Shown one piece after another: positions 1 through 7,493 of a DNA stretch of 60,794 nt. The DNA comes from Bacillota bacterium (GTDB lineage: Bacteria > Bacillota > Clostridia > Peptostreptococcales > Anaerovoracaceae), in the NCBI GenBank assembly GCA_030530285.1, contig JAUMVD010000004.1:1-60794 (forward strand). Reading direction: 5' to 3'. Both the position numbers and the translations under genes were made by a program. The notes beneath the pieces are model-generated. The model worked only from the letters and a program-made list of their open reading frames with translations. It was not told where the DNA came from and searched no databases. Position 1 is the first letter of the stretch. Each line of letters begins with the position of its first letter.

Positions 1-150
1 ACGGTGATTATATCAAAATGAACGACCTAATTACAATTTTACTGTATCACGCCACAATACGAGCAAAACATGCACTTCACATGCGCCTCCCACGCACCCT
101 GACCCGCGCCAGTTAAGATTCCAAACTTATTCAGCCGCATACAGGATTAA
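1..150. other. Left-edge non-coding stretch
   Basis: No supported gene is visible. All plus-strand frames carry stops and the minus strand holds only a 33-codon open stretch without a ribosome site. It is probably intergenic DNA upstream of the glycine operon promoter, and any upstream gene lies outside the window. Confidence 0.4.
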
Positions 151-154
151 ATGG

Positions 155-183
155 TTGAGGAAGATGCCGTCTTATGGTATGAT
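155..183 (+). promoter_or_regulatory. Sigma-A type promoter of the glycine riboswitch/gcv transcript
   Basis: TTGAGG at 155-160 and TATGAT at 178-183 are separated by 17 bases, the ideal spacing. The predicted start near 190 lies about 20 bases before the P1 stem of the riboswitch. This placement also argues that the open frame at 151-360 is not a gene. Confidence 0.6.
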
Positions 184-207
184 TTTAGTAACAAATTATT
201 CAGCTCG

Positions 208-347
208 TATGAAGGATCTGTGAGAGACTTGGCAAAGACCGGTTCCGGCCTTTTGACCGAAGCACCGAAGGGGCAAGACGGGTGTATATCCGTTGAAACT
301 CTCAGGTACCAGGGATCAGATCTGGACGGGACTCTGGAGATGCTTTT
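208..347 (+). promoter_or_regulatory. Glycine riboswitch, apparently single aptamer
   Basis: The conserved glycine-aptamer blocks occur in order: GAGAGAC near 222-228, CACCGAAGGGGCAAG at 263-277, GAAACTCTCAGG at 294-305 and ACTCTGGAGA at 331-340. A closing P1 stem can form between 212-219 and 338-345 (7 of 8 pairs). A terminator-like hairpin follows directly. Glycine riboswitches of Firmicutes are usually ON switches for glycine use, which fits the gcv genes downstream. I see one aptamer only, not the common tandem pair, so it may be a singlet class with a helper stem. A covariance-model search would settle class and limits. Confidence 0.88.
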
Positions 348-348
348 G

Positions 349-386
349 ACAGAGGGTTAACAGGTAGTTCCCTCTGTATTTATTTT
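349..386 (+). terminator. Riboswitch expression-platform terminator
   Basis: ACAGAGGG at 349-356 pairs perfectly with CCCTCTGT at 370-377 over a 13-base loop, followed by the U-rich run ATTTATTTT. It sits between the aptamer and the ribosome site of the DUF1015 gene, as expected for transcription attenuation relieved by glycine. Confidence 0.75.
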
Positions 387-416
387 GGGAATAAGCAAAA
401 GAAAGGATGGATAGTT

Positions 417-1640
417 ATGAGTAAAACAGGTTTTTCGGCTGCAGATATCCTTCTGCCGGCAAAGGGCAATTATGAGACATGGGCAGTAGTAGCCTGCGAC
501 CAGTTCACATCACAGCCTGAATACTGGGAGAGAGTTGAGAAAACAGTAGGCGATCAGCCTTCCACGTTCCGTATTATCTTGCCTGAAGCACAGCTTTCAG
601 ACGGACACACTGAGGAACACATAGATAAGATCAATGCGACGATGAAAGAGTATCTGGCAAACGGAGTATTCCAGGAATATCCGGACGCCATGATTTATCT
701 GGAGAGAGTCCAGAGCGACGGCAAAATCAGAAAGGGTCTGATCGGAAAGATCGATCTGGAAGAATACGATTATTCAAAGGGCAGCACATCACTGGTCAGA
801 GCTACGGAAGGAACTGTACTGGAGAGGATACCGCCTAGACAGGCTGTAAGACGCGATGCGGCCATCGAACTGCCGCATGTAATGCTTCTTATCGATGATG
901 TGAAAAACACAGTTATCGGACCTCTCAGCGCCTGTGAAGACGTTCTTTATGATTTCGATCTCATGGAAGGCGGCGGTCATGCCAAAGCATGGCTGGTTCC
1001 GGAAGACCTTAAGGCAGGAGCGTGCAAAGCTCTGGAAGCGTTAGCAGATGAACAGCCGCTGCTGTTCGCAGTAGGAGACGGCAACCACTCACTGGCATCC
1101 GCCAAAGCACTGTACGAAGAAGAAAAGGCCAAATTCGGACCGGGAAGCGAAAATACACTCCCTTCAAGATACGCTTTAGTTGAGATCGTCAACCTGTATG
1201 ACGACGCGCTGGAATTCGAGCCGATCCACAGAGTACTGTTCGATGTCGATGCGGAAGCTCTGCTCAAGGCATTCAAAGAAGAATACCCAAGCACCGTTGA
1301 CGGCAAGGCTGAAGGCCACGTCATTTACTATGCTTACGAAGGCGGAGAAGGATACATCACCGTCACGGATCCTAAAGCGCAGCTGGAAGTGGGCACACTG
1401 CAGTCATTCCTCGACAAGTATATCAAGGAACACGGAATCGGAATCGATTACGTACACGGCGACGATATCACCATTGAACTCGGCAAAAAACCTGGATGCA
1501 TGGCATTCCTGCTGCCTGCGATGGACAAAGGGGATCTGTTCAAGTCCGTTATCAATGACGGCGCTCTGCCGAGAAAAACATTCTCAATGGGACACGCAGA
1601 AGATAAGAGATATTATATCGAGGCAAGAAAGATCAAATAA
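417..1640 (+). CDS. DUF1015 family protein, first gene of the glycine-controlled operon
   Basis: The 407-aa product matches the DUF1015 family (COG4198) in length and in its conserved core, including GDGNHSLASAKA near residues 222-233 and an N-terminal block ending WAVVACDQFTSQPEYW. No signal peptide or membrane segment is seen, so it should be cytosolic. The start is ATG at 417 behind AAAGGATGG. The biochemical role of the family is not established for this protein. DUF1015 genes often sit beside serine-synthesis genes in Clostridia, and here the gene lies between a glycine riboswitch and gcvT. A role in glycine/serine metabolism is therefore a fair inference, and an amino-acid kinase-like function is only a hypothesis. 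Confidence 0.85.
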   Translation: MSKTGFSAADILLPAKGNYETWAVVACDQFTSQPEYWERVEKTVGDQPSTFRIILPEAQLSDGHTEEHIDKINATMKEYLANGVFQEYPDAMIYLERVQSDGKIRKGLIGKIDLEEYDYSKGSTSLVRATEGTVLERIPPRQAVRRDAAIELPHVMLLIDDVKNTVIGPLSACEDVLYDFDLMEGGGHAKAWLVPEDLKAGACKALEALADEQPLLFAVGDGNHSLASAKALYEEEKAKFGPGSENTLPSRYALVEIVNLYDDALEFEPIHRVLFDVDAEALLKAFKEEYPSTVDGKAEGHVIYYAYEGGEGYITVTDPKAQLEVGTLQSFLDKYIKEHGIGIDYVHGDDITIELGKKPGCMAFLLPAMDKGDLFKSVINDGALPRKTFSMGHAEDKRYYIEARKIK

Positions 1641-1654
1641 TTAGGATTTGTTTC

Positions 1655-1693
1655 ATACAAAGCCACATTATTGTGTTATAATTGTCTTTGTAT
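1655..1693 (+). promoter_or_regulatory. Possible gcvT promoter with inverted repeat
   Basis: An 8-base inverted repeat, ATACAAAG (1655-1662) and CTTTGTAT (1686-1693), brackets a good -10 box TATAAT at 1677-1682. The -35 region is poor (CATACA at 1654-1659, 17-base spacing). No U-run follows, so this looks more like an operator/promoter than a terminator. It may give gcvT extra expression inside the operon. Confidence 0.35.
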
Positions 1694-1735
1694 TGATTTA
1701 GATAGTTAAAGTGATAAAACCTAAAAGGAGAAGTT

Positions 1736-2821
1736 ATGGAACTCAAAACACCTCTGTATGAAAAACATCTTGAATACGGCGGGAAAATGGTGCCATTTGG
1801 CGGTTATATCCTGCCTGTACAGTACAAGTCATCAGGTGTGATCAAAGAACATCTGGCGGTAAGAAACAAGGCGGGTATGTTTGACGTGTCACACATGGGA
1901 GAGATCATTTGCGAAGGGCCGGATGCGCTGGCCAACCTCAACATGATTCTGACCAATGATTTTACCAATATGGTAGACGAACAGGCCAGATACTCACCAA
2001 TGTGCAACGAACAGGGCGGTACCGTGGATGATCTGATCGTCTATAAGATGTCAGATACGAAATACTTTATTGTCGTGAATGCCGCCAATAAAGATAAAGA
2101 TTATAAATGGATGTGCGATCACCAGTTTGGTGACGTATCCTTCACGGACGTATCCTCACAATATGCGCAGATCGCCGTCCAGGGACCTGAAGCAAAGTCC
2201 ATCATCGCGAAAATCTGCACGGAAGGCAGCATTCCGGATAAATACTACTACTGCAGATTCGGAGCAGAAGTCGCAGGCATCCCTTGCATCGTGTCCACCA
2301 CGGGATATACGGGAGAAGACGGTGTCGAGATTTATCTGCCGGCTGCAAAAGCTCCGGAAATGTGGGATGCGATCTACGAGGCAGGAAAGGATGCCGGCCT
2401 CATTCCATGCGGTCTGGGCGCCAGAGATACACTGAGACTGGAAGCGGGCATGCCGCTTTACGGACATGAGATGAATGACGAGATCTCCCCTAGAGAGGCC
2501 GGACTCATGTTTGCCATTAAGATGAAAAAAGAAGACTTCATCGGCAAGAATCCGATGGAAGAAGCGGGTAAGCCGGATGTCGTCCGCGTAGGACTGAAGG
2601 TTACCGGCAGAGGAATCGCCCGTGAATTCCAGGACATCTATGATGGAGACGAGAAGATCGGGTATACCACATCCGGAACAAAGTGCCCGAGCTTCGATTA
2701 TCCGATCGCCATGGCCAGAGTTCCAAGAGCCTATAAGGAACCCGGCACCAAGGTCGAAATCGATGTCAGGGGCAGGCGAGTAGAGGCGGAAGTGATACCG
2801 CTTCCGTTCTACAAGAGATAA
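1736..2821 (+). CDS. gcvT: Aminomethyltransferase, glycine cleavage T-protein
   Basis: GcvT takes the aminomethyl group from the lipoyl arm of H-protein, releases ammonia and passes the one-carbon unit to tetrahydrofolate. The 361-aa protein has the usual length and motifs: FDVSHMGEI (49-57), VNAANKDKD (114-122), GYTGEDG (190-196) and GLGARDTLRLEAGM (226-239), which line the folate pocket. It starts at ATG 1736 after AAAAGGAGAAGTT. It is followed by gcvH after 72 AT-rich bases in which I see no signal, then by gcvPA, gcvPB and lpdA, so the whole system is encoded in one run. Cytosolic. Confidence 0.97.
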   Translation: MELKTPLYEKHLEYGGKMVPFGGYILPVQYKSSGVIKEHLAVRNKAGMFDVSHMGEIICEGPDALANLNMILTNDFTNMVDEQARYSPMCNEQGGTVDDLIVYKMSDTKYFIVVNAANKDKDYKWMCDHQFGDVSFTDVSSQYAQIAVQGPEAKSIIAKICTEGSIPDKYYYCRFGAEVAGIPCIVSTTGYTGEDGVEIYLPAAKAPEMWDAIYEAGKDAGLIPCGLGARDTLRLEAGMPLYGHEMNDEISPREAGLMFAIKMKKEDFIGKNPMEEAGKPDVVRVGLKVTGRGIAREFQDIYDGDEKIGYTTSGTKCPSFDYPIAMARVPRAYKEPGTKVEIDVRGRRVEAEVIPLPFYKR

Positions 2822-2893
2822 CCATTCTCATCAAACACGATATAAATACAGTAAATTAATTATGTTAACAAATACAAATAAAGGAGAAAAACT

Positions 2894-3274
2894 ATGGAAT
2901 TCAAGAAAGAAGCACTCTACGCTAAAACTCATGAATGGGTCATCTTTGATGGCGATACTGCTATCATCGGTATTTCAGATTTCGCGCAGTCAGAACTTGG
3001 CGATCTGGTATTCGTAAACCTGCCGGAAGAAGGTGACGACGTAGTCGCAGGTGAAGCCTTTGCTGATGTAGAATCAGTTAAAGCAGTTTCAGATATCTAT
3101 TCTCCTGTAACGGGCGTTGTTGCTGAGATCAACGAAGGCCTTCTGGATGCGCCTGAAATGATCAATGACGATGCGTTTGGCGCCTGGTTCATCAAGGTAA
3201 GTGATGTTACAGACAAGTCAGAGCTTATTTCAGCAGAAGAATACGAAGCATTCTGTGAAAGTGAGGAAGAATAA
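2894..3274 (+). CDS. gcvH: Glycine cleavage H-protein (lipoyl carrier)
   Basis: GcvH carries the aminomethyl intermediate on a lipoyl-lysine between P-, T- and L-proteins. The 126-aa sequence has the standard fold signature and lipoylation site DVESVKAVSD, with the modified lysine at residue 63. The start ATG follows AAAGGAGAAAAACT, a strong ribosome site that suits a protein needed in excess. The stop is two bases before gcvPA. No lipoate ligase or synthase gene is in this window, so lipoylation must be supplied from elsewhere. Confidence 0.97.
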   Translation: MEFKKEALYAKTHEWVIFDGDTAIIGISDFAQSELGDLVFVNLPEEGDDVVAGEAFADVESVKAVSDIYSPVTGVVAEINEGLLDAPEMINDDAFGAWFIKVSDVTDKSELISAEEYEAFCESEEE

Positions 3275-3276
3275 TA

Positions 3277-4587
3277 ATGGGAACTTTTGTACCGAATACA
3301 AAAGCGCAGCAGGAAGAAATGCTCAGAGAGATCGGCTTCGAGAAATTGGACGATCTCTTTGCTCATATTCCTGAGGATGTGAAGTTCCAGGGCGAGCTGG
3401 AGCTTCCTGACGGCATGTCTGAGATGGAAGTCACAAAGGCCATGAAGGCTTTGGCTGATGAAAATGTCATTTATGATTCCATTTTCAGAGGCGCCGGCGC
3501 TTATAAACATTATATCCCGGCCATCGTCGGAAGTGTGTTGGCCAATGAAACGCTGCAGACGGCGTACACACCGTATCAGGCCGAAATCAGCCAGGGCGTG
3601 CTGCAGTCGATTTTTGAATATCAGACCATGATCTGCGACCTGACGGGCATGGACGTATCCAACGCATCCGTATACGACGGAGCTACAGCAGCTGCGGAAG
3701 CTGTCGCCATGTGCCGTGAGAGAAAGCAGAACAAAGCTCTGGTATCCGCCGCCATACAGCCATCTGTCATGAAGGTTATCGAAACCTACTGCTTCGGCAA
3801 CGGCATGGAACTTGAAGTGGTTGCCGAAAAGGATGGCAAGACCGATATCGATGATCTCAAGGCGAAGATGTCGGATGACATCGCGTGCGTATACATACAG
3901 CATCCGAATTACTATGGCAATCTGGAAGACGCGCAGGCCATCGGTGAAATCGCGCACAGCGCTAAGAAGTGCAAATTCATCATGGGCGTAAATCCTATCA
4001 CCCTGGGCGTGTTGAAGACACCGAGGGAATACGGCGCTGACTTTGCGGTAGGCGAAGCGCAGCCTTTAGGCCTTCCAATCGCTTTTGGCGGACCGTACAT
4101 CGGTTTCATGGCCAGCATCAACTCCATGAAGAGAAAACTCCCGGGCAGGATCGTGGGACAGACCACCGACCATAATGGGAAAACCGGCTATGTACTTACA
4201 CTGCAGGCCAGAGAACAGCACATCAGGCGTGAGAAAGCCTCCAGCAACATCTGCTCCAACCAGGCTCTCTGCGCGCTGGCAGTCGGCGTATACCTGTCGG
4301 CTATGGGTAATGAAGGCATCAGGAATGTTGCCACCCAGTGCTACTCAAAGGCTCACTATATGGCGAAGAGATTCGAAGAAATCGGCTTTAACGTCGAAAA
4401 CAAGGATTTCTTCCATGAATTCGTTACATCATCCGATGTCGATATCCACATCGTTCTGAAAAAGCTCAGCGACGCGGGCATCTTAGGCGGTCAGCCTCTG
4501 GATACTCACAGGATCCTCTGGTGCTGTACGGAAATGAACACCAAAGAAGATATCGACAAGGTAATCGAAATACTGAAGGAGGTGTAA
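3277..4587 (+). CDS. gcvPA: Glycine dehydrogenase (decarboxylating) subunit 1
   Basis: This 436-aa protein is the N-terminal half of the P-protein, encoded separately as in most Firmicutes and Archaea. It pairs with GcvPB (next gene, three bases away) to decarboxylate glycine and load the aminomethyl group on GcvH. Recognisable blocks are AHIPEDVKF, the IRGAGAYKHYIP-like segment near 70-80, and GGPYIGFMA near 270. The PLP lysine is in the partner, as expected. Tight spacing on both sides indicates translational coupling and balanced subunits. Confidence 0.96.
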   Translation: MGTFVPNTKAQQEEMLREIGFEKLDDLFAHIPEDVKFQGELELPDGMSEMEVTKAMKALADENVIYDSIFRGAGAYKHYIPAIVGSVLANETLQTAYTPYQAEISQGVLQSIFEYQTMICDLTGMDVSNASVYDGATAAAEAVAMCRERKQNKALVSAAIQPSVMKVIETYCFGNGMELEVVAEKDGKTDIDDLKAKMSDDIACVYIQHPNYYGNLEDAQAIGEIAHSAKKCKFIMGVNPITLGVLKTPREYGADFAVGEAQPLGLPIAFGGPYIGFMASINSMKRKLPGRIVGQTTDHNGKTGYVLTLQAREQHIRREKASSNICSNQALCALAVGVYLSAMGNEGIRNVATQCYSKAHYMAKRFEEIGFNVENKDFFHEFVTSSDVDIHIVLKKLSDAGILGGQPLDTHRILWCCTEMNTKEDIDKVIEILKEV

Positions 4588-4590
4588 GGA

Positions 4591-6042
4591 ATGTTGGTAT
4601 TTGAAAAGTCAAGACCGGGCAGGGGTGTCAGCGCTTTACCGGAGTGTGATGTTGAAATTCTGTGCCCTGAAGACAAAGACCTGAGAAAGACAGAATTACA
4701 CCTTCCTGAAATGGCCGAAGTCGACCTGAGCAGGCATTATACAGAGCTGGCTCATAAGGCTCACGGCGTTAACGACGGTTTCTATCCGCTGGGTTCATGC
4801 ACGATGAAATATAACCCTCGTGTGAACGAAAAGATCGCGGCGCTGCCTGGATTTACGGATATCCATCCGCTTCAGCCTGTCAGAACAGCACAGGGCTGCA
4901 TGAAGGTCATCAAGGAAACGTCAGACGCGCTTTGCCAGATCACCGGCATGAGTGACTTCACACTGCAGCCAGCTGCGGGAGCTCACGGAGAATTCACGGG
5001 GCTTTTGCTGATCAAGGCATATCATCTGGCTAACGGCGATACACAGAGAACAAAGATCATCGTACCGGATTCCGCTCACGGAACCAATCCTGCGTCAGCG
5101 GTAATGGCCGGCATGGAAGTCATCAATGTCGATTCAGACGACAAAGGTCTGGTTGACCTGAATAAACTGAGAGAAGTGTGTGAAGTCAACGATGAGATCG
5201 CGGGCCTGATGCTTACGAATCCAAACACAGCCGGATTGTTCGACCCGAACATCAAGGAAATCACGGATATCATCCACCAGTGCGGCGGCCAGTGCTACTA
5301 TGATGGCGCGAACCTGAACGCGGTAATGGGATGGGCGAGACCGGGAGATATGGGATTCGACTGCGTACACCTGAATCTCCACAAGACATTCTCGACGCCT
5401 CACGGCGGCGGCGGTCCGGGAAGCGGTCCTGTCGGCTGCAAGGAACATCTGGCCAAATTCATGCCTGGTGTTAAGGTCGTCGATTTCGATGAACACTCGA
5501 ACACCAATATGCTGTCATTTGCAAAGGCCGAAGAAAGCCTTGGCGAGATGAAGAATTTCTACGGCAATTTCCTGGTGGCTGTCAAAGCCCTTACCTATAT
5601 CAAGATGCTGGGCAAGCAGGGCATCCCTGAAGCCAGCAAGAACGCTGTCCTCAATGCCAACTACATGATGAACAAGCTCAAGGGCGCTTACGATATGGCC
5701 TTTGATCCTAAGGTCTGCATGCACGAATTCGTCATGGATCTTTCCAGACAGGCCAAGGAGACGGGAATCACCGCCATGGATATCGCCAAGGGGCTTTTGG
5801 ACAACAACATCCATCCGCCTACGATGTACTTCCCACTGACAGTACACGAAGCGCTGATGGCGGAACCTTGCGAGACCGAGTCGAAGGAAACGCTGGATCA
5901 TGCCATCGATGTATTCCTGCAGCTCAATGAATTGGCTTATCATGACCCTGAGAAACTCCATCAGGCGCCTGTCACCACACCGGTAACTCGTCTGGATGAA
6001 GTGGGTGCTGCGAGACACCCGATACTGAAATATGAATTTTGA
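4591..6042 (+). CDS. gcvPB: Glycine dehydrogenase (decarboxylating) subunit 2, PLP-binding
   Basis: The C-terminal half of P-protein, 483 aa. It contains the PLP-lysine motif LNLHKTFSTPHGGGGPG, with the Schiff-base lysine at about residue 265, and the GSCTMKYNPRVNE block near 68-80. It decarboxylates glycine together with GcvPA. The start ATG lies three bases after gcvPA with AAGGAGGTGTAAGG upstream. Its 3' end overlaps the start of lpdA by 11 bases. Full length and intact. Confidence 0.97.
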   Translation: MLVFEKSRPGRGVSALPECDVEILCPEDKDLRKTELHLPEMAEVDLSRHYTELAHKAHGVNDGFYPLGSCTMKYNPRVNEKIAALPGFTDIHPLQPVRTAQGCMKVIKETSDALCQITGMSDFTLQPAAGAHGEFTGLLLIKAYHLANGDTQRTKIIVPDSAHGTNPASAVMAGMEVINVDSDDKGLVDLNKLREVCEVNDEIAGLMLTNPNTAGLFDPNIKEITDIIHQCGGQCYYDGANLNAVMGWARPGDMGFDCVHLNLHKTFSTPHGGGGPGSGPVGCKEHLAKFMPGVKVVDFDEHSNTNMLSFAKAEESLGEMKNFYGNFLVAVKALTYIKMLGKQGIPEASKNAVLNANYMMNKLKGAYDMAFDPKVCMHEFVMDLSRQAKETGITAMDIAKGLLDNNIHPPTMYFPLTVHEALMAEPCETESKETLDHAIDVFLQLNELAYHDPEKLHQAPVTTPVTRLDEVGAARHPILKYEF

Positions 6043-7465
6043 TCTAATCGTAATAGGAGCGGGTCCCGGCGGTTATGTAGCCGCCATCAAAGGGGCCAAA
6101 CTCGGTCTTAAAGTGGCTGTAATCGAAAATATAAGAGCCGGCGGCACCTGCCTGAATCGCGGGTGCATCCCGGCCAAGGCCATGATCCACGCTTCTCAAT
6201 TGTATAAGGAAATGCATGAGGAAGCGGGGCTCGTGGGTCTTGCCGCCAACAATATCAGGCTGGATTACAGCAAGATCGTTGACTACAAGCAGGAGACGTC
6301 AGATGAACTGGTAAAGGGCGTTGAGGCTCTCCTGGAAGGCAACGGCATCCAGCGCATCGACGGCAAAGGCAAGTTAAGAAGCGACAAGTCCGTCGCGGTA
6401 GTGGACGCGGAAGGAAACGAGACGGTATATACTGCTGACAGCATCATACTGGCAACAGGTTCCGTTCCTGCGCTGATCCCGGTTCCCGGTATTGACCTTC
6501 CGGGAGTTTTGACCAGCGACGGCGTTTTCCAGATGACAGATCTGCCGCAAAAGATCGTCATCATCGGCGGGGGAGTCATCGGCGTAGAGTTTGCTACGCT
6601 ATTTTCCAATCTGGGCGCCCAGGTTACTATCGTTGAGGCTCTTCCGAGGATCCTGCAGAACATGGATAAGGAAATCTCACAAAACCTCAAGATGATTCTT
6701 AAGAAATCCGGGGTGGATATCCATACGGGAGCTATGGTCAAAGGCATCAGCCAGACAGACGGCGGCCTTTGCGTGGCGTTTGAAGAGAAAGAAAAACCGT
6801 TCACAGCCGAAGGCGATATCGTTATATGCGCTGCCGGCAGGAAGCCTTACATGGACGGACTGTTCGATGAAGGCGTCGAAATCGCCATGAAGGGCAAAGA
6901 AATAGACACGGATGAGACAAAAGCATTTGAAACAAGTCACAAAGGAGTGTATGCTATAGGAGATGTCGTTCCCGGCATCAAGCTCGCTCACGCAGCAAGC
7001 GCCCAGGGCATATACTGCGCTGAATACATCGCAGCATTAAAGGATGGCGCCGCATTCGATCCGTCGATTGATCTCAGCGTGATCCCTGCATGTGTGTATA
7101 CGGACCCGGAAATCGCACAGGTGGGGCTTACGGAAGCTGACGCGAAGGATCAGGGCATTCCGGTAAAGACAGGCAAGTTCATCATGAGCGCCAACGGCAA
7201 ATCCCTGATTACCCATGAAGAAAGAGGGTTCATCAAGGTAGTCGTTCACGAAGAGACCGATCAGATCCTTGGGGCGCAGATGATGTGCGCCAGAGCGACG
7301 GATATGATATCGGAGTTCGTAACGGCAATATCCAACGGACTGACTGCCGCGCAGATGCTCAGGTCCATCAGGCCTCATCCTACGTATAATGAGGGGATCA
7401 CCGAAGCGCTGGAAGATGCGGCGGGCGAATCCCTGCATACCGTCCCGAGGAGACGGAAAAAATAA
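6032..7465 (+). CDS. lpdA: Dihydrolipoyl dehydrogenase (L-protein)
   Basis: This flavoenzyme reoxidises the dihydrolipoyl arm of GcvH and makes NADH. The 477-aa protein shows the FAD-binding IGAGPGG (8-14), the redox disulfide GGTCLNRGC (Cys40/Cys45), the NAD-binding VIIGGGVIGVEF near 179-190, the FAD motif GVYAIGDV, and the C-terminal HPTYNE with the catalytic His-Glu pair. There is no N-terminal lipoyl domain, unlike some clostridial Lpd proteins. It overlaps gcvPB by 11 bases, so it is coupled to the P-protein and most likely dedicated to glycine cleavage. A short basic tail (PRRRKK) ends the chain. Confidence 0.96.
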   Translation: MNFDLIVIGAGPGGYVAAIKGAKLGLKVAVIENIRAGGTCLNRGCIPAKAMIHASQLYKEMHEEAGLVGLAANNIRLDYSKIVDYKQETSDELVKGVEALLEGNGIQRIDGKGKLRSDKSVAVVDAEGNETVYTADSIILATGSVPALIPVPGIDLPGVLTSDGVFQMTDLPQKIVIIGGGVIGVEFATLFSNLGAQVTIVEALPRILQNMDKEISQNLKMILKKSGVDIHTGAMVKGISQTDGGLCVAFEEKEKPFTAEGDIVICAAGRKPYMDGLFDEGVEIAMKGKEIDTDETKAFETSHKGVYAIGDVVPGIKLAHAASAQGIYCAEYIAALKDGAAFDPSIDLSVIPACVYTDPEIAQVGLTEADAKDQGIPVKTGKFIMSANGKSLITHEERGFIKVVVHEETDQILGAQMMCARATDMISEFVTAISNGLTAAQMLRSIRPHPTYNEGITEALEDAAGESLHTVPRRRKK

Positions 7466-7493
7466 GACAAAACACGAAAGGACAATAACATCA

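Noticed and set aside
1..150. 33-codon minus-strand frame with a CxxCxxC motif
   Set aside because: No ribosome site or promoter placement and very short; cysteine spacing can occur by chance.
151..360. 69-codon plus-strand open frame at the left edge
   Set aside because: It lies over the promoter and glycine riboswitch, has no ribosome site, and its product resembles nothing.
3097..3957. 286-codon antisense open frame over gcvH/gcvPA
   Set aside because: Shadow of conserved genes; the product lacks any recognisable domain.
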